Shown piece by piece: positions 44,091-54,054 of a DNA stretch of 64,000 bases. The DNA lies in assembly GCA_022563255.1 (NCBI GenBank), contig JADFNS010000001.1, positions 62,001 through 126,000 on the forward strand. Reading direction: 5' to 3'. Under the pieces are notes generated by a model. That model saw only the letters and a program-made list of their open reading frames with translations, made no database searches and had not been told where the DNA came from. A program made the position numbers and the translations under genes. The stretch is from Pseudomonadota bacterium (GTDB lineage: Bacteria; Pseudomonadota; Gammaproteobacteria; Steroidobacterales; Woeseiaceae). Every line of letters starts with the position of its first letter. The stretch's first letter is position 1.

Positions 44091-44951
44091 ATGAACGAAG
44101 CAAGCACGACAGATATCGGCGCATTTGACTGGACCCAGCTGCTACAGCTGTTGCAGGAAAAGGGCATTGCCCTTGGCATCAATTTTGGCGTCAAGCTGGT
44201 CACGGCCCTGGCGATTTTCTTTATTGGTAAATTTGCCATTCGGTTGGCGGTTGGCGGCATCAGCAAATTCATGCGGCGGCAGAACGTCGACGAGACACTC
44301 CAGACTTTCATCTGCAATCTCACCAGCAGCGCGTTGCTCGTCGTGGTCATCATCGCGGCCATCGGCGCACTGGGTATTGAGACGACATCCTTCATCGCGA
44401 TCTTTGGCGCCGCCGGCCTCGCTGTCGGCCTTGCGTTACAGGGTTCTCTGTCGAACTTCGCCTCGGGCGTACTGATTATTCTGTTCCGTCCCTATCGAGT
44501 CGGTGACTACGTCGAGGCGGCCGGCATTGCCGGCTCCGTCGTCCAGGTACAAATATTGACGACCATTTTGAAGACTGGCGATAACATACAGATCATTGTC
44601 CCGAACAGTCAGATAATGAACAGCATTATTACCAACTATTCAGCCAACGACACACGCCGTATCGATATGGTGATAGGCGTCAGCTATGCAGACGATCTCG
44701 ACAAAGTACGCCAGACACTTGAGAGCGTGCTGGCCGCCGAGGACCGAGTTCTTGACGAACCGAAGCCAACGATTGCCGTCTCGGAACTTGCTGACAGCAG
44801 CGTTAACTTCGTCGTACGGCCGTGGGCGAAAACTTCCGACTACTCGAGCGTCAAATGCGATCTGACGGAAGCCATCAAGAAGCGCTTTGATCAGGAAGGT
44901 ATTTCCTTCCCGTTCCCGCAGCAAGACGTGCACCTCTACAAAGAGACCTAG
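44091..44951 (+). CDS. Small-conductance mechanosensitive channel (MscS family)
   Basis: 286 aa, the classical E. coli MscS size. It has three predicted transmembrane helices, with the pore helix region ETTSFIAIFGAAGLAVGLAL then QGSLSNFASGVLIILFRPYRVGDYV (described in pieces), the MscS hallmark. The beta-domain with ILTTILKTGDNIQIIVPNSQ and the alpha/beta C-terminal domain follow. It releases solutes under hypoosmotic shock. Its stop shares CTAG with the convergent CDF transporter gene. Start ATG 44091. Confidence 0.94.
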   Translation: MNEASTTDIGAFDWTQLLQLLQEKGIALGINFGVKLVTALAIFFIGKFAIRLAVGGISKFMRRQNVDETLQTFICNLTSSALLVVVIIAAIGALGIETTSFIAIFGAAGLAVGLALQGSLSNFASGVLIILFRPYRVGDYVEAAGIAGSVVQVQILTTILKTGDNIQIIVPNSQIMNSIITNYSANDTRRIDMVIGVSYADDLDKVRQTLESVLAAEDRVLDEPKPTIAVSELADSSVNFVVRPWAKTSDYSSVKCDLTEAIKKRFDQEGISFPFPQQDVHLYKET

Positions 44952-45865
44952 TCCTCTACGTCCGGCTCGATAAAACACCATTTCAGTTTCGGCACGCGCG
45001 CCTTGAGTTCCCGCTCAAGCGCGTTGATGCTGGCGACGGCCTCGCGGATATTCATGTCCGGGCGCATTTTTATTTTGGCCGCGAGCATGGTGTCCGGTCC
45101 AAATTGCATCGTAATGGTATTAAAGACGAACTCGATCCCTTCCTGCCCGGCAATGACGTCGTCGATCGCCTTTTGAATATCGGGATCGGCAGACCGGCCA
45201 ACCAGCAGTGAGCGGATGCGCCAGGCGACGAAAGCCGAGATAAAGATAAGTACGACGCCTATGCAGATGGATCCCAGGGCATCGTATACCGGGTCGCCGG
45301 TGATCTGCGCCACTACCAGGAAACCCAGCGCAAGAACCAGTCCCAGTTGCGCGCCGATATCTTCGCCAAGTACGACCACCAACTCGGATTCTCGCGTGTG
45401 CCTGAGCCACTCTCGAAAAGACTTTTCTCCCCTGACTTTTTTGATCTCGCGCAAGACGCCGTACAGGGACAAGCCTTCGAGGAGCATCGCCAGGAACAGG
45501 ACGACAATCGCGATCCAGATCTGAGACAGCGGCTCGGGATTTTGCAGCTTGTGCACGCCTTCATAAATCGAAAACAGCCCACCCATCGTGAAGAGCAGAA
45601 TCGCAACGATAAAACTCCAGAAGTAACTGAGCTTGCCGTAGCCCAAAGGGTGCTCATCGTCGGGCGGTCGCTGCGATTGCTTGAGCCCGAGATAGAGCAG
45701 AACCTGGTTGCAGGTATCCGCATAAGAATGGATCGCTTCAGCCAGCATGCTGCCGGACCCCGTCAGCACCGCCGCCCAGGTCTTGGCTATCGCGATGCCG
45801 AAGTTGGCAAGGAACGCATACAGGATCGCCCTTGCTATCGAATCGTGAGTGGATGAAGCCATCAT
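44948..45865 (-). CDS. Cation diffusion facilitator (CDF) family transporter
   Basis: 305 aa. The N-terminal membrane domain has six hydrophobic segments; metal-site residues are visible in AEAIHSYADTCNQ and in ELVVVLGEDIGAQLG, and the DDEHPLGYGKLSYFWSF segment is typical of ZnT9-type members. A short cytoplasmic C-terminal domain follows. It likely exports zinc, manganese or another divalent cation by proton exchange, although the ZnT9 subgroup's ion is uncertain. It overlaps the convergent mscS gene at CTAG. Start ATG 45863-45865 (next codon also ATG). Confidence 0.9.
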   Translation of the reverse strand: MMASSTHDSIARAILYAFLANFGIAIAKTWAAVLTGSGSMLAEAIHSYADTCNQVLLYLGLKQSQRPPDDEHPLGYGKLSYFWSFIVAILLFTMGGLFSIYEGVHKLQNPEPLSQIWIAIVVLFLAMLLEGLSLYGVLREIKKVRGEKSFREWLRHTRESELVVVLGEDIGAQLGLVLALGFLVVAQITGDPVYDALGSICIGVVLIFISAFVAWRIRSLLVGRSADPDIQKAIDDVIAGQEGIEFVFNTITMQFGPDTMLAAKIKMRPDMNIREAVASINALERELKARVPKLKWCFIEPDVED

Positions 45866-45928
45866 TGCGCCTTGTCAACCAATTCCGTGCCGCTGCGTTA
45901 GGTCACTATGATGCCACGGACCCGAATC

Positions 45929-46285
45929 ATGCAGAAACTCAATATTCCGCTCTTTGTCGCGATCACGGCCATGGCCACCGCTTGCGCCGCCCATCCCGAC
46001 CCCATTGTTGACATGCAAGGCGTAAACCCGGAACGGCTCGCCCGGGATTGGGAAGACTGCAGGGGCTATAGCGAGGAGGTTAAGGTCAGCAAAGGCGTGG
46101 TCAAGGGAGCGGGCACCGGCGCTGGCGTGGGCGCAATTGGCGGAATCATCAATGGCGAGGTCGGTCGTGGCGCCGCAACCGGGGCGCTGATTGGCGGCAC
46201 GCGCTCCGGGCTGGATGCCGACCGCGTACGACAAAACGTGTTCAAGCGCTGTCTACGTGGACGTGGCTACCGCATACTGAACTAA
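45929..46285 (+). CDS. Glycine-zipper lipoprotein
   Basis: 118 aa from ATG 45929 (ATG 45908 would add seven residues). The lipoprotein signal ends ATAC at about residues 16-19. The central GAGTGAGVGAIGGIINGEVG and GAATGALIGG repeats form a glycine-zipper segment that can associate with membranes, and a C-terminal FKRCLRGRGY follows. It is like the small outer-membrane lipoproteins of the YMGG/Rick_17kDa type. It is divergent from the CDF gene across 63 bp. Role is unknown. Confidence 0.8.
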   Translation: MQKLNIPLFVAITAMATACAAHPDPIVDMQGVNPERLARDWEDCRGYSEEVKVSKGVVKGAGTGAGVGAIGGIINGEVGRGAATGALIGGTRSGLDADRVRQNVFKRCLRGRGYRILN

Positions 46286-46420
46286 GCGCCGACTGCAGCT
46301 ACCGTCTATCCACACCAGTCGGTATAGTGGATTTCCATTCGCCGGCTTTGCCGCGAGAACTAACCAGGCCGTAACCGGTCTTAGGCTTAACTTACGCCGG
46401 AAACCAATACGCCATACCGC

Positions 46421-47896
46421 ATGCTTACAATCACCCAGTACGTCACCTTCGTTTCGGCCCTGTTATTGCCCATCACGGCATTGGCGCAGGAAGCTGATGT
46501 CACTGCGGATAACGCGGTCGTCACGCAGGATCAGCCCGCAGCGGTCGCTGACGAGGGCGCGCTGCCGGAGGCCAAAGCAAACGACGAAATCACCGAAGAG
46601 CGGCTGCTCCAGGAATTCAGCCGCTACCGGCGCTTACTGCAGGAAGGTACGCTCGACGAAGCGGACATTGCCGCCAAGAAAATCGTTGAGATGACCATCA
46701 AGGTGTACGGATCTCAATCGCGCGAGACCGCCAGCGCACTGAACAACCTGGGAATCGTACAACACAGCAACGGCCAATTCGATGCGGCGATTCAAAACTT
46801 CTCGAGTTCCATCGAGATAATCGAGATTGTCGAGGACAGGCTGCACGGGGCGCTGGTCAATCCGTTAAAAGGGCTCGGTACAGCCCAATTGGGCATTGGG
46901 CGTCCAGACAAGGCGGAAAAAACTTTCACGCGCGCCGCCCACATTACCCACGTTAACGACGGCCCACACAACCTCGGACAAATCGAGATTCTTGAGTCGC
47001 TTGCTGAAACGCAGATTCAGTTGCGCGACACCAAGCAGGCGCTGTCCATTCTCGACAGAATTCACATAATCAACGTTAGGTACTTCAAAGAAGATCCGAT
47101 GGGGCTGATTCCATCGTTGATGTCACGAGCAAGGTGGCAACACCACGCCGGTTACTATGACGAGGAACGTTTGTCGTATCGTCGCGCTATCCGTATTATC
47201 CAATCCGGGTCGGACAAAAATGACCCGATGCTGATCGAGCCTCTGGTTCGCCTCGGCGGCTCCTATTATTTTACGGACCTCACGTCGTCGGGACCCAAAA
47301 AGTACGGTCTCGTAACTGCAGGTGAGACGTATTTCAAACGCGCAGTCCGCATTGCTGAACGGAGCCCTAGGCTCGACTGGCGTGTGCGAGCGAAGGCAAA
47401 GATAGCGCTGGCGGACTACTACACGTTTTCCGATTCGCAGAATCGCTCGCGAAAAATATACGTCGAAATGTGGCGGTTTTTGTCAATCAATGAGGAGCGC
47501 CTCGCCTTCAGAAATAAATGGTTTAAGGACCCCGTTCCGATCATTCAAAACCGTCTGCCACTGTTTGTCGACAGCGGCGCAATGGGCGATACACCGCGCG
47601 ACAAATTTCTGACCGGTCAGATCATCGTCAACTACAAGGTTTCGAGTCGTGGTCGGGTCAAGAATCTGCGCACCGAGGCAAATCCGCCCGAGTTCACGGA
47701 TATGCAGCGCATGGTTCATCGGGAAATTCGACACCGTGTACACCGTCCGCGTATCGAAGAAAGTGGCGCGGTAAGTGCGGACGACGTGGTTTTCGAGCAC
47801 ACGTTTTCTTATTTACAAGCCGATCTGGACGCATTGCGTAAAGCGAACGCGACGGCCACCACCAACCCGAAAGAAAAGCCCCCAAACGACAAATGA
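46421..47896 (+). CDS. TPR protein with TonB C-terminal-like domain
   Basis: 491 aa. The signal peptide is cleaved near ALA-QEA. An acidic/Ala-rich linker is followed by tetratricopeptide repeats (about 60-380: [38 protein letters not shown] and so on). The last 120 residues (about 360-480) resemble a TonB C-terminal domain: [20 protein letters not shown] and [20 protein letters not shown]. This combination is typical of periplasmic proteins that bridge protein complexes to outer-membrane transport. Its stop overlaps msrA by 4 bp (ATGA). Confidence 0.8.
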   Translation: MLTITQYVTFVSALLLPITALAQEADVTADNAVVTQDQPAAVADEGALPEAKANDEITEERLLQEFSRYRRLLQEGTLDEADIAAKKIVEMTIKVYGSQSRETASALNNLGIVQHSNGQFDAAIQNFSSSIEIIEIVEDRLHGALVNPLKGLGTAQLGIGRPDKAEKTFTRAAHITHVNDGPHNLGQIEILESLAETQIQLRDTKQALSILDRIHIINVRYFKEDPMGLIPSLMSRARWQHHAGYYDEERLSYRRAIRIIQSGSDKNDPMLIEPLVRLGGSYYFTDLTSSGPKKYGLVTAGETYFKRAVRIAERSPRLDWRVRAKAKIALADYYTFSDSQNRSRKIYVEMWRFLSINEERLAFRNKWFKDPVPIIQNRLPLFVDSGAMGDTPRDKFLTGQIIVNYKVSSRGRVKNLRTEANPPEFTDMQRMVHREIRHRVHRPRIEESGAVSADDVVFEHTFSYLQADLDALRKANATATTNPKEKPPNDK

Positions 47897-48501
47897 AAAA
47901 TTCACCTATGCCGGTCGCGGACAAGCATTTCGTCAACGGAAACCCGTTGCAGGGGCCATTCGACGAGAACTTGCAGCAAGCGGTTTTCGCATTGGGCTGT
48001 TTTTGGGGCGCCGAAGCCGTCTTTTGGCAGCTGTCCGGTGTGTTCACGACCGCCGTCGGATACGCCGGTGGAACCACACCCGACCCTGATTACCGTGCAG
48101 TTTGCTCGGGCATTACAGGACATGCCGAAGTTGTTCTCGTTGTCTTCAACCCCGCCGTGCTTGCTTACGACGAACTGCTCAAAAGTTTTTGGGAGAGCCA
48201 TGATCCGACGCAGGGCATGCGGCAGGGTAATGACGTTGGTTCACAGTACCGGTCGGCCGTCTTTACGACGAGCGAGGCGCAACAAACTGCCGCGGAAAAT
48301 TCACTTGCCACTTATCAGGCCGTGCTCCACTCCGCAGGCCTTGGCGATATCACGACCCAGGTGACTGCGCTGCACACGTTCTACTACGCGGAAGACCACC
48401 ACCAGCAGTACCTCGCAAAGAATCCCGATGGCTATTGCGGTCTGGGTGGTACCGGCGTGAGTTGCCCCATCGGCCTCGACCTTGGGCAGAAGTCTGCGTA
48501 G
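47893..48501 (+). CDS. msrA: Peptide-methionine (S)-S-oxide reductase
   Basis: Repairs S-methionine sulfoxide in oxidised proteins. 202 aa. The catalytic motif is [13 protein letters not shown], with the nucleophilic Cys after the Gly; [32 protein letters not shown] (in parts) and [12 protein letters not shown] are typical. A C-terminal Cys (GVSCP) may be the resolving residue. It overlaps the TPR gene by 4 bp, so the gene may be translated as part of that operon. Start ATG 47893; it is followed 29 bp later by folE. Confidence 0.95.
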   Translation: MKNSPMPVADKHFVNGNPLQGPFDENLQQAVFALGCFWGAEAVFWQLSGVFTTAVGYAGGTTPDPDYRAVCSGITGHAEVVLVVFNPAVLAYDELLKSFWESHDPTQGMRQGNDVGSQYRSAVFTTSEAQQTAAENSLATYQAVLHSAGLGDITTQVTALHTFYYAEDHHQQYLAKNPDGYCGLGGTGVSCPIGLDLGQKSA

Positions 48502-48530
48502 CATTAGACGCTTGCTACGAGGAGTGGTCG

Positions 48531-49136
48531 GTGGCCGCAAAGACAAAAAAACAACGCAAACCCCGCAGACCCAGTCGCGCCCAGGCTGAGGACGCAGTCC
48601 GGACGCTACTATTGTGGGCCGGCGAAGATATTCGTCGAGAGGGCCTGATAGATACGCCAAAGCGTGTCGCTATTGCCTATGAAGACTGGTTTAGCGGTTA
48701 CAAGGAAAATCCGATTGAGTATCTCAGACGCACGTTTCAAGAGGTCGATGGCTACGACGAGATGATCATTTTGCGCGACATTGCTTTTGAGTCTCACTGC
48801 GAACACCACATGGCGCCGATCATCGGCAGGGCCCACGTCGGTTACCTGCCCAGGAATAAAGTCGTGGGCATCAGCAAACTGGCGCGTGTTGTCGAGGCGT
48901 TTGCCCGCCGCTTCCAGGTGCAGGAAAAAATGACGGCGCAGATCGCGAATTGCATACAAGAAGTGCTGCAGCCGAAAGGCGTCGCCGTCGTCATCGAGGC
49001 TAAACATCAGTGCATGACAACTCGCGGCATTCACAAGTCTGACGTATCGATGGTAACCAGTCAGATGGTCGGTACGTTTCGCGCTGACGCCCGCACCCGA
49101 GCCGAGTTTTTGCGCATGATCGATACCAGCCGCTAA
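48531..49136 (+). CDS. folE: GTP cyclohydrolase I
   Basis: First enzyme of folate and pterin synthesis, converting GTP to dihydroneopterin triphosphate. 201 aa from GTG 48531, which is preceded by GAGGAG six bases upstream; earlier readings overlap msrA by 66 bp. Zinc ligands are Cys90 and His93 in [11 protein letters not shown] and Cys161 in HQCMTTRG. The GTP-binding region has the usual [22 protein letters not shown] (in parts). It is not clustered with folB-folK, which are 41 kb away in this window. It lies 10 bp before the next gene. Confidence 0.95.
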   Translation: MAAKTKKQRKPRRPSRAQAEDAVRTLLLWAGEDIRREGLIDTPKRVAIAYEDWFSGYKENPIEYLRRTFQEVDGYDEMIILRDIAFESHCEHHMAPIIGRAHVGYLPRNKVVGISKLARVVEAFARRFQVQEKMTAQIANCIQEVLQPKGVAVVIEAKHQCMTTRGIHKSDVSMVTSQMVGTFRADARTRAEFLRMIDTSR

Positions 49137-49146
49137 TGGTCGGAAA

Positions 49147-50220
49147 ATGAGAACCGGACTTGCAGTGACTGGAATCCTGGCAATCGTCGGGGGCAGTTAT
49201 CTTTCTCTCTGGCCCGTCCCCATCGAACCGATCGCGTGGCAGGCGCCGACGGATCTGGGCTATGTCGCCCCTTTCGAGCGCAACGATTACCTGAAAACGG
49301 CTACCGGCATCGATATCGGCGTATTCGAAGGACCGGAGGATGCAACCGCAGGCGTCGACGGACTCGTTTACGCAACGACGGCCGACGGCACGATCGTTCA
49401 AGTGCAAGATCGTGAAGTCAAAGTATTCGTAAAACTCGATGGCAGGCCGCTGGGTATCGAAACCGACGCAGACGGCTCGCTGGTCGTTGCCAATTCCCAT
49501 ATTGGTATCCAACGCATTGCACGCGATGGCTCGGTCAAAACTATTCTCGACACGATCAATGGCGCACCGCTGGTCAATGCGAACAATCTGGCGATAGGTC
49601 CGGACGGGACGATCTATTTCAGCCAGTCCAGCAGCAAGTTTGGGGCGGATAAATACGACGGTGATTACGGCGCCAGCCTGATCGATTTACTGGAGCACGG
49701 TGGCCACGGAAGCGTCTATGCGTTGGATTCGAAAACCGGTGCGGTCAGAAAACTACTGGGCGATCTGAACTACGCGAACGGCGTGGCGATCAGCGAGGAC
49801 GGCGGTTTCATCCTGGTGGCAGAAACCGGCCACTACCGCATCCTCAAGTACTGGCTGGCTGGCGAAGAACAAGGCACAAGTGAAGTCTTGCTGGAAAATC
49901 TCCCCGGTTTTCCCGACAACATCAAGCGCGGAACGGACGGTCGTTTTTGGATTGGTTTCGCAGCACCACGCAACCAGCTACTGGATCGCGTGTCCGACAA
50001 ACCATTTTTGCGTAAAATGATACAGCGCCTGCCGGCCTTCGCGCGGCCCAAGGCCGTGCCATTCTCGCATGTCATCGCGATTAACGGCGACGGCGAGGTA
50101 GTCGCAAATTTACAGGATACCGACGCACGCTTCCCGACCTTGACCGGCGTACTGGAAACTCATGATGCGTTATATCTCACCACTATTTTCGGGCATTATT
50201 TGCCGCGAATCGACAAGTAA
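49147..50220 (+). CDS. Strictosidine-synthase/SMP-30-like beta-propeller protein
   Basis: 357 aa with one N-terminal hydrophobic segment. The propeller contains GPEDATAGVDGLVYATTADG, RPLGIETDADGSLVVANSH, VNANNLAIGPDGTIYFSQSS, GHGSVYALDSKTGAVR and FILVAETGHYRILKYWLAGE, matching the strictosidine-synthase/APMAP group and the SMP-30/gluconolactonase superfamily. The C-terminus ends LTTIFGHYLPRI. Activity is probably lactonase- or arylesterase-like, but no substrate can be named. It is unlikely to relate to folE directly despite the 10-bp gap. Confidence 0.83.
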   Translation: MRTGLAVTGILAIVGGSYLSLWPVPIEPIAWQAPTDLGYVAPFERNDYLKTATGIDIGVFEGPEDATAGVDGLVYATTADGTIVQVQDREVKVFVKLDGRPLGIETDADGSLVVANSHIGIQRIARDGSVKTILDTINGAPLVNANNLAIGPDGTIYFSQSSSKFGADKYDGDYGASLIDLLEHGGHGSVYALDSKTGAVRKLLGDLNYANGVAISEDGGFILVAETGHYRILKYWLAGEEQGTSEVLLENLPGFPDNIKRGTDGRFWIGFAAPRNQLLDRVSDKPFLRKMIQRLPAFARPKAVPFSHVIAINGDGEVVANLQDTDARFPTLTGVLETHDALYLTTIFGHYLPRIDK

Positions 50221-50235
50221 GGACTGCCCGCGCCG

Positions 50236-52284
50236 TTAGTCGTCCTCCACGTCTTTGCCAACACCGCGCAAGCGATCCGCATAGGTCTCGAAACTAATCG
50301 GGCGGCCGAGGAAATCCGATACCAATTCCTCCGCTGGGCGCGATCCGCCCGGGGCAAGCACTTTATCCCGATAGTCCTTCGCGATTTCCACGTTTCGCAA
50401 TCCGCCTTCCCTGAAGCGTGTAAACATATCGGTGCCAATCGCCAACGACCACTGATAGGTGTAATAGATCGCTGAATAGCCATTCAAGTGTCCGAACGCT
50501 GCCCAAAAGTGGCCACCTTCCATCGGCTCGAATCGGGTGTAAGCCCTTGCCATCTCGGCCGTGTGTTCGTCAAAGTCTATGTCGGCGGGATCTGTGTTGT
50601 ACAAGCCCAACGAAATACCAGCGAACGACAGTTGACGGCGTGTACCCATTCCCAGGCCAAAGTCGCGGGAAGCCACCATGCGATCGTGCAAGTCACGGGG
50701 CAGAACGTCTCCGGCGGCATTTTTTGCAAACACGGAAATGGTGTCGTAATCCCAGACCCATTCCTGCAGCATCTGGGATGGCGCCTCAACGAAATCCCTC
50801 TCGGTGTTGATACCGCTTACGTTGCTCCAGCGATGATGGCCAGCAAATATCCAATGGATCAGATGCCCAAATTCATGGAGAAAAGTGACGACCTGAGAAT
50901 GCTGCATCGGGCTGGTCCCGGAAGGAAAGTTGCAGATCAGACCAGCGACCGGCAGTTGTCGCCCTTCGATGCCATTGACAAACGGAAACATCGCCGCGTG
51001 CTGATATTTTCCTTCGCGCGGATGCATATCAAGGTAAAAGCGGCCTATCACAACGTCCCCGTCGAAAATTTCGTATGCCTCGACATCTTCGTGCCAGGCA
51101 TCCGTTTCCCAGGGCTCGATGCGCACATCAAACAAATCCTGCACGAGCGTCAGAATCCCGTCGCGTGATGCATCGTAGTTGAAGTACTCGCGCACGACTT
51201 TCGTATCGACGTCGTAATGCTCACGGCGCACTTTGCTGCGAATGAACGAGGTCTGCCAGGGTTGCAGTCGCTCGGCGCCAGCATCGTCTACGCGTAATCG
51301 AGCGAGTAATACTTCGTATTCGGCGTCCCGCAAATCGCCGCTGTACTCTTTCAAGTCCTGCAAAAAGTTCGCAACGCGTTCCGGAGAGCCCGACATTTTG
51401 TTTGCTGTAACGAGTTCCGCGTAATTATCGAACCCGATCAATTGCGCCAGTTCGTGGCGGGCAACCACGAGCTTGCGGAGAACCTCTTCATTTTGCGGAT
51501 ACGCTCTGTTATTAAACAGCAGCAACATTTGCTTGCGCAGATCGTCATTCTCGGCGTATTCGAAAAACGGAAATACGTCAGGGTACTGTGTAGAAATAAC
51601 GATCTTGCCGTCATCATTTGGTTGATGCGCCGCGATGTAGTCGTCCGGCAATCCGGCCAGATCGTCGACGGAGTCCAGTTCCATGTAACGCACGTCTTCG
51701 CGGATGTTGCGATCGAATTCCTGGCCAATGGCCGCGATCTCATCGTTGAGTTCACGTATGCGCTCACGCGAGACCTTATTTCTGTCAACGCCTGATAAAC
51801 GGAAGGACATTAACAATTTCTCGTGCGAGTATTTTGTCGTGTCGTCAGCGTCGCTCACGTCGATTCCGTTTACCGCATCGAATACCGGGCGGGAAAGACT
51901 GATGTCCGTACCGAGCCTGCTTAGCAGCAGTTCGCATTCCTCGCCCGCGCTGCGCAGATCTGCGTCCGGATGAATGCCGCCCAGGCTGAACGCATGGGAC
52001 GATATCGTGCTCATGCTGACAAACAGACTGTCGAGCGACTGATAATAGTCATCGACCGTGGGTGTACCGGAAAATGACTCAAGGACGGCAAGGTGTTCGC
52101 GAAATCTCGCTTCGTCCGACTCACAACGCGCAGTCAGTTTCCCGGCGGTATCAATGTCAGCCAATCGAACCTCGTCGTAATAGACCGGTAATAACGATTC
52201 CGGCGCAGGCGTCTCACCGCAGGCTGACAGGACAGCGATACTCGCCAAGCTTACGGAAATTCTTGTCGTGATATTGAGACTCAT
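50236..52284 (-). CDS. M3 family oligopeptidase, lipoprotein
   Basis: Zinc metallopeptidase of the thimet oligopeptidase type. 682 aa. The lipoprotein signal ends LSAC (Cys about 22), so it is periplasmic or outer-membrane anchored, unlike the cytosolic OpdA/Dcp. The active-site motif HEFGH lies at residues 470-474 (bases 50863-50877), followed by a downstream Glu as third ligand. A Tyr-rich C-terminal region (SAIYYTYQWSLAIG) fits the M3 fold. It is the last of the run murI, M49-like, DUF885, M3 on the minus strand, with short gaps. Confidence 0.92.
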   Translation of the reverse strand: MSLNITTRISVSLASIAVLSACGETPAPESLLPVYYDEVRLADIDTAGKLTARCESDEARFREHLAVLESFSGTPTVDDYYQSLDSLFVSMSTISSHAFSLGGIHPDADLRSAGEECELLLSRLGTDISLSRPVFDAVNGIDVSDADDTTKYSHEKLLMSFRLSGVDRNKVSRERIRELNDEIAAIGQEFDRNIREDVRYMELDSVDDLAGLPDDYIAAHQPNDDGKIVISTQYPDVFPFFEYAENDDLRKQMLLLFNNRAYPQNEEVLRKLVVARHELAQLIGFDNYAELVTANKMSGSPERVANFLQDLKEYSGDLRDAEYEVLLARLRVDDAGAERLQPWQTSFIRSKVRREHYDVDTKVVREYFNYDASRDGILTLVQDLFDVRIEPWETDAWHEDVEAYEIFDGDVVIGRFYLDMHPREGKYQHAAMFPFVNGIEGRQLPVAGLICNFPSGTSPMQHSQVVTFLHEFGHLIHWIFAGHHRWSNVSGINTERDFVEAPSQMLQEWVWDYDTISVFAKNAAGDVLPRDLHDRMVASRDFGLGMGTRRQLSFAGISLGLYNTDPADIDFDEHTAEMARAYTRFEPMEGGHFWAAFGHLNGYSAIYYTYQWSLAIGTDMFTRFREGGLRNVEIAKDYRDKVLAPGGSRPAEELVSDFLGRPISFETYADRLRGVGKDVEDD

Positions 52285-52307
52285 GTGTACGCTCTCTCGT
52301 AGAATGT

Positions 52308-54032
52308 TCAGTGCGGCAGCAACGCCGTATCGCCTTCATAGTCATCGCCCAGCATCAGGTCCCGAACGAGCGGTACCGGCGGCGAACCGAAACTTAAGAA
52401 CTCGTCGTGAAACTTGCCCCAGGCTTCCATGCCGCCGCGCCCGGCGGTCCAGTCGTCGCGCAGCTTGTTGATCATGAGCTTACCCAGGGTGTAATTGAGA
52501 TAACCGGGGTCGTAGGTGCCGCGCAGCGCCTGTTGACTCGCATTGCCGATATCCTGAAACGCCTTTTCTTCGAACATTGCCTGACTCTCTTCGACCGTCA
52601 TAGCTTCGGCGTGCAGGCCGATCGCTGACAAGAAGCGTACGTTGCGCAGCAAGGCATTGAGCAGCTGCCCAATTCGGACCTCGGGATCTCCGTTACCAAG
52701 ACCCGCATCGAGCATCATCTGCTCAGTGTAATGCGCCCAACCTTCACTGAACGAGTAGGTACCAAAATGCTTGCCGATATTATTTTCGGCGCGGTTCGCG
52801 TGCAGGTATTGCAGAAAATGGCCCGGCCACACTTCATGTACCGAAATCGCCAGCAAGGATGTCTCGCCTGGAACGTAAGCGAACTGATCTTCCTCAGACC
52901 AGGTCGGGTCCGGTGGTGCGATGTAATAGACCGACGGCAGACCGGACTCGAATGGCCCCGGGATGTTGATGTACGCTATATTGAAACGGCGATGCGGCGG
53001 CGCTTCATCGACGAGCGCGTCTTCAGTACCTGGAATGCTCACGATATTGTTGTCCACCAGGAACTTGCGCAGGTCCGGCAACTGACGCGTGGCCCCGCCG
53101 ACAGCTCCTTCGGGTGATTTGCGATTCTGTGCCTTGCGCACACAGTCTTCGGTACTCTCGCCCGGCGCAAATTCGGCGCAAGCCTCATACAAACGATTGA
53201 GATTCTGCTCGAAATCCAGCTCGCCCGCCGCTTTCAGATCGGCCAGCGTGATATCGACGCCCTGCGTCGCACTGAGCATCTTCAAAAACGACTCCTCACC
53301 CAGCGCAAAATCATCGGTCGCAGTCGCTTTGAGGCCCTCCAGCCAGTCGGCCATCTGCTGCACGGATTGTGCAGCCGCGCTGTTGGCCACCGCGAACTGG
53401 CGTTGTAACTGCGCATCTTCGACACCGGAAAATAAACCAGGCACCGTATTCTCCAGATAGTCCGCCATTCCGGAAAATATTCCCTGTGCCGTCTGCAGGT
53501 AGGGCATTGGCAGCGGCGGCTGCAAATTCGCCTGCACGGTCTGCATCCGGGCCGGAAGCTGCGAAACATATTGTGTATAGGCAACCATGCGCTCTTCCAG
53601 CGGTGCGTATTCTCTGTCGACATAAATATCCATACTGATATTGCGCGCATAGAAAACAGGATTGTTCTTCAGGAAATTGGTATCGCGTATCCAAAACAAC
53701 TTGCTGCTCAGCGCTTTGACCAGGTAGTCCCGCTCAAATGCTTCGATTCCCTGCAGATCGCCGTACGCGTCCGACTCGGCAATGAGCCCTTCGAGCCAGC
53801 CGGCGTACGCCTCGACGGCGGCCAGGCTGATATCGGACATGCGGCCGTCGTACTGGTGCAATCCAGCATCGACCGCGACCTCCGGATTTCGCTCGTAATA
53901 CCCCGAGATGGCGGTCGCTGCGAATTCTTCCCAACTTGCCCTCTCGGCCCCGGCCGTTGCCGCCTTGTCCGTCTCCGAGCCGCAAGCGCCCAAGATGAAT
54001 GCTGCGAAAAATATTGTTGTCAGTTGTTTCAT
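52308..54032 (-). CDS. DUF885 family metallopeptidase-like lipoprotein
   Basis: 574 aa from ATG 54030-54032 (an earlier reading at 54077 would overlap the M49-like gene). The lipoprotein signal ends LGAC. The DUF885 hallmarks are AISVHEVWPGHFLQYLHAN, giving the HExxxxH-like zinc site, and YSFSEGWAHYTEQMMLDAG, giving the second Glu. Residues from 450 to 574 contain ALRGTYDPGYLNYTLGKLMI. The family is predicted to be carboxypeptidase-like (M32-related). It is followed 23 bp later by the M3 gene. Confidence 0.9.
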   Translation of the reverse strand: MKQLTTIFFAAFILGACGSETDKAATAGAERASWEEFAATAISGYYERNPEVAVDAGLHQYDGRMSDISLAAVEAYAGWLEGLIAESDAYGDLQGIEAFERDYLVKALSSKLFWIRDTNFLKNNPVFYARNISMDIYVDREYAPLEERMVAYTQYVSQLPARMQTVQANLQPPLPMPYLQTAQGIFSGMADYLENTVPGLFSGVEDAQLQRQFAVANSAAAQSVQQMADWLEGLKATATDDFALGEESFLKMLSATQGVDITLADLKAAGELDFEQNLNRLYEACAEFAPGESTEDCVRKAQNRKSPEGAVGGATRQLPDLRKFLVDNNIVSIPGTEDALVDEAPPHRRFNIAYINIPGPFESGLPSVYYIAPPDPTWSEEDQFAYVPGETSLLAISVHEVWPGHFLQYLHANRAENNIGKHFGTYSFSEGWAHYTEQMMLDAGLGNGDPEVRIGQLLNALLRNVRFLSAIGLHAEAMTVEESQAMFEEKAFQDIGNASQQALRGTYDPGYLNYTLGKLMINKLRDDWTAGRGGMEAWGKFHDEFLSFGSPPVPLVRDLMLGDDYEGDTALLPH

Positions 54033-54054
54033 TTGAACTACCTGTGAAAAATGA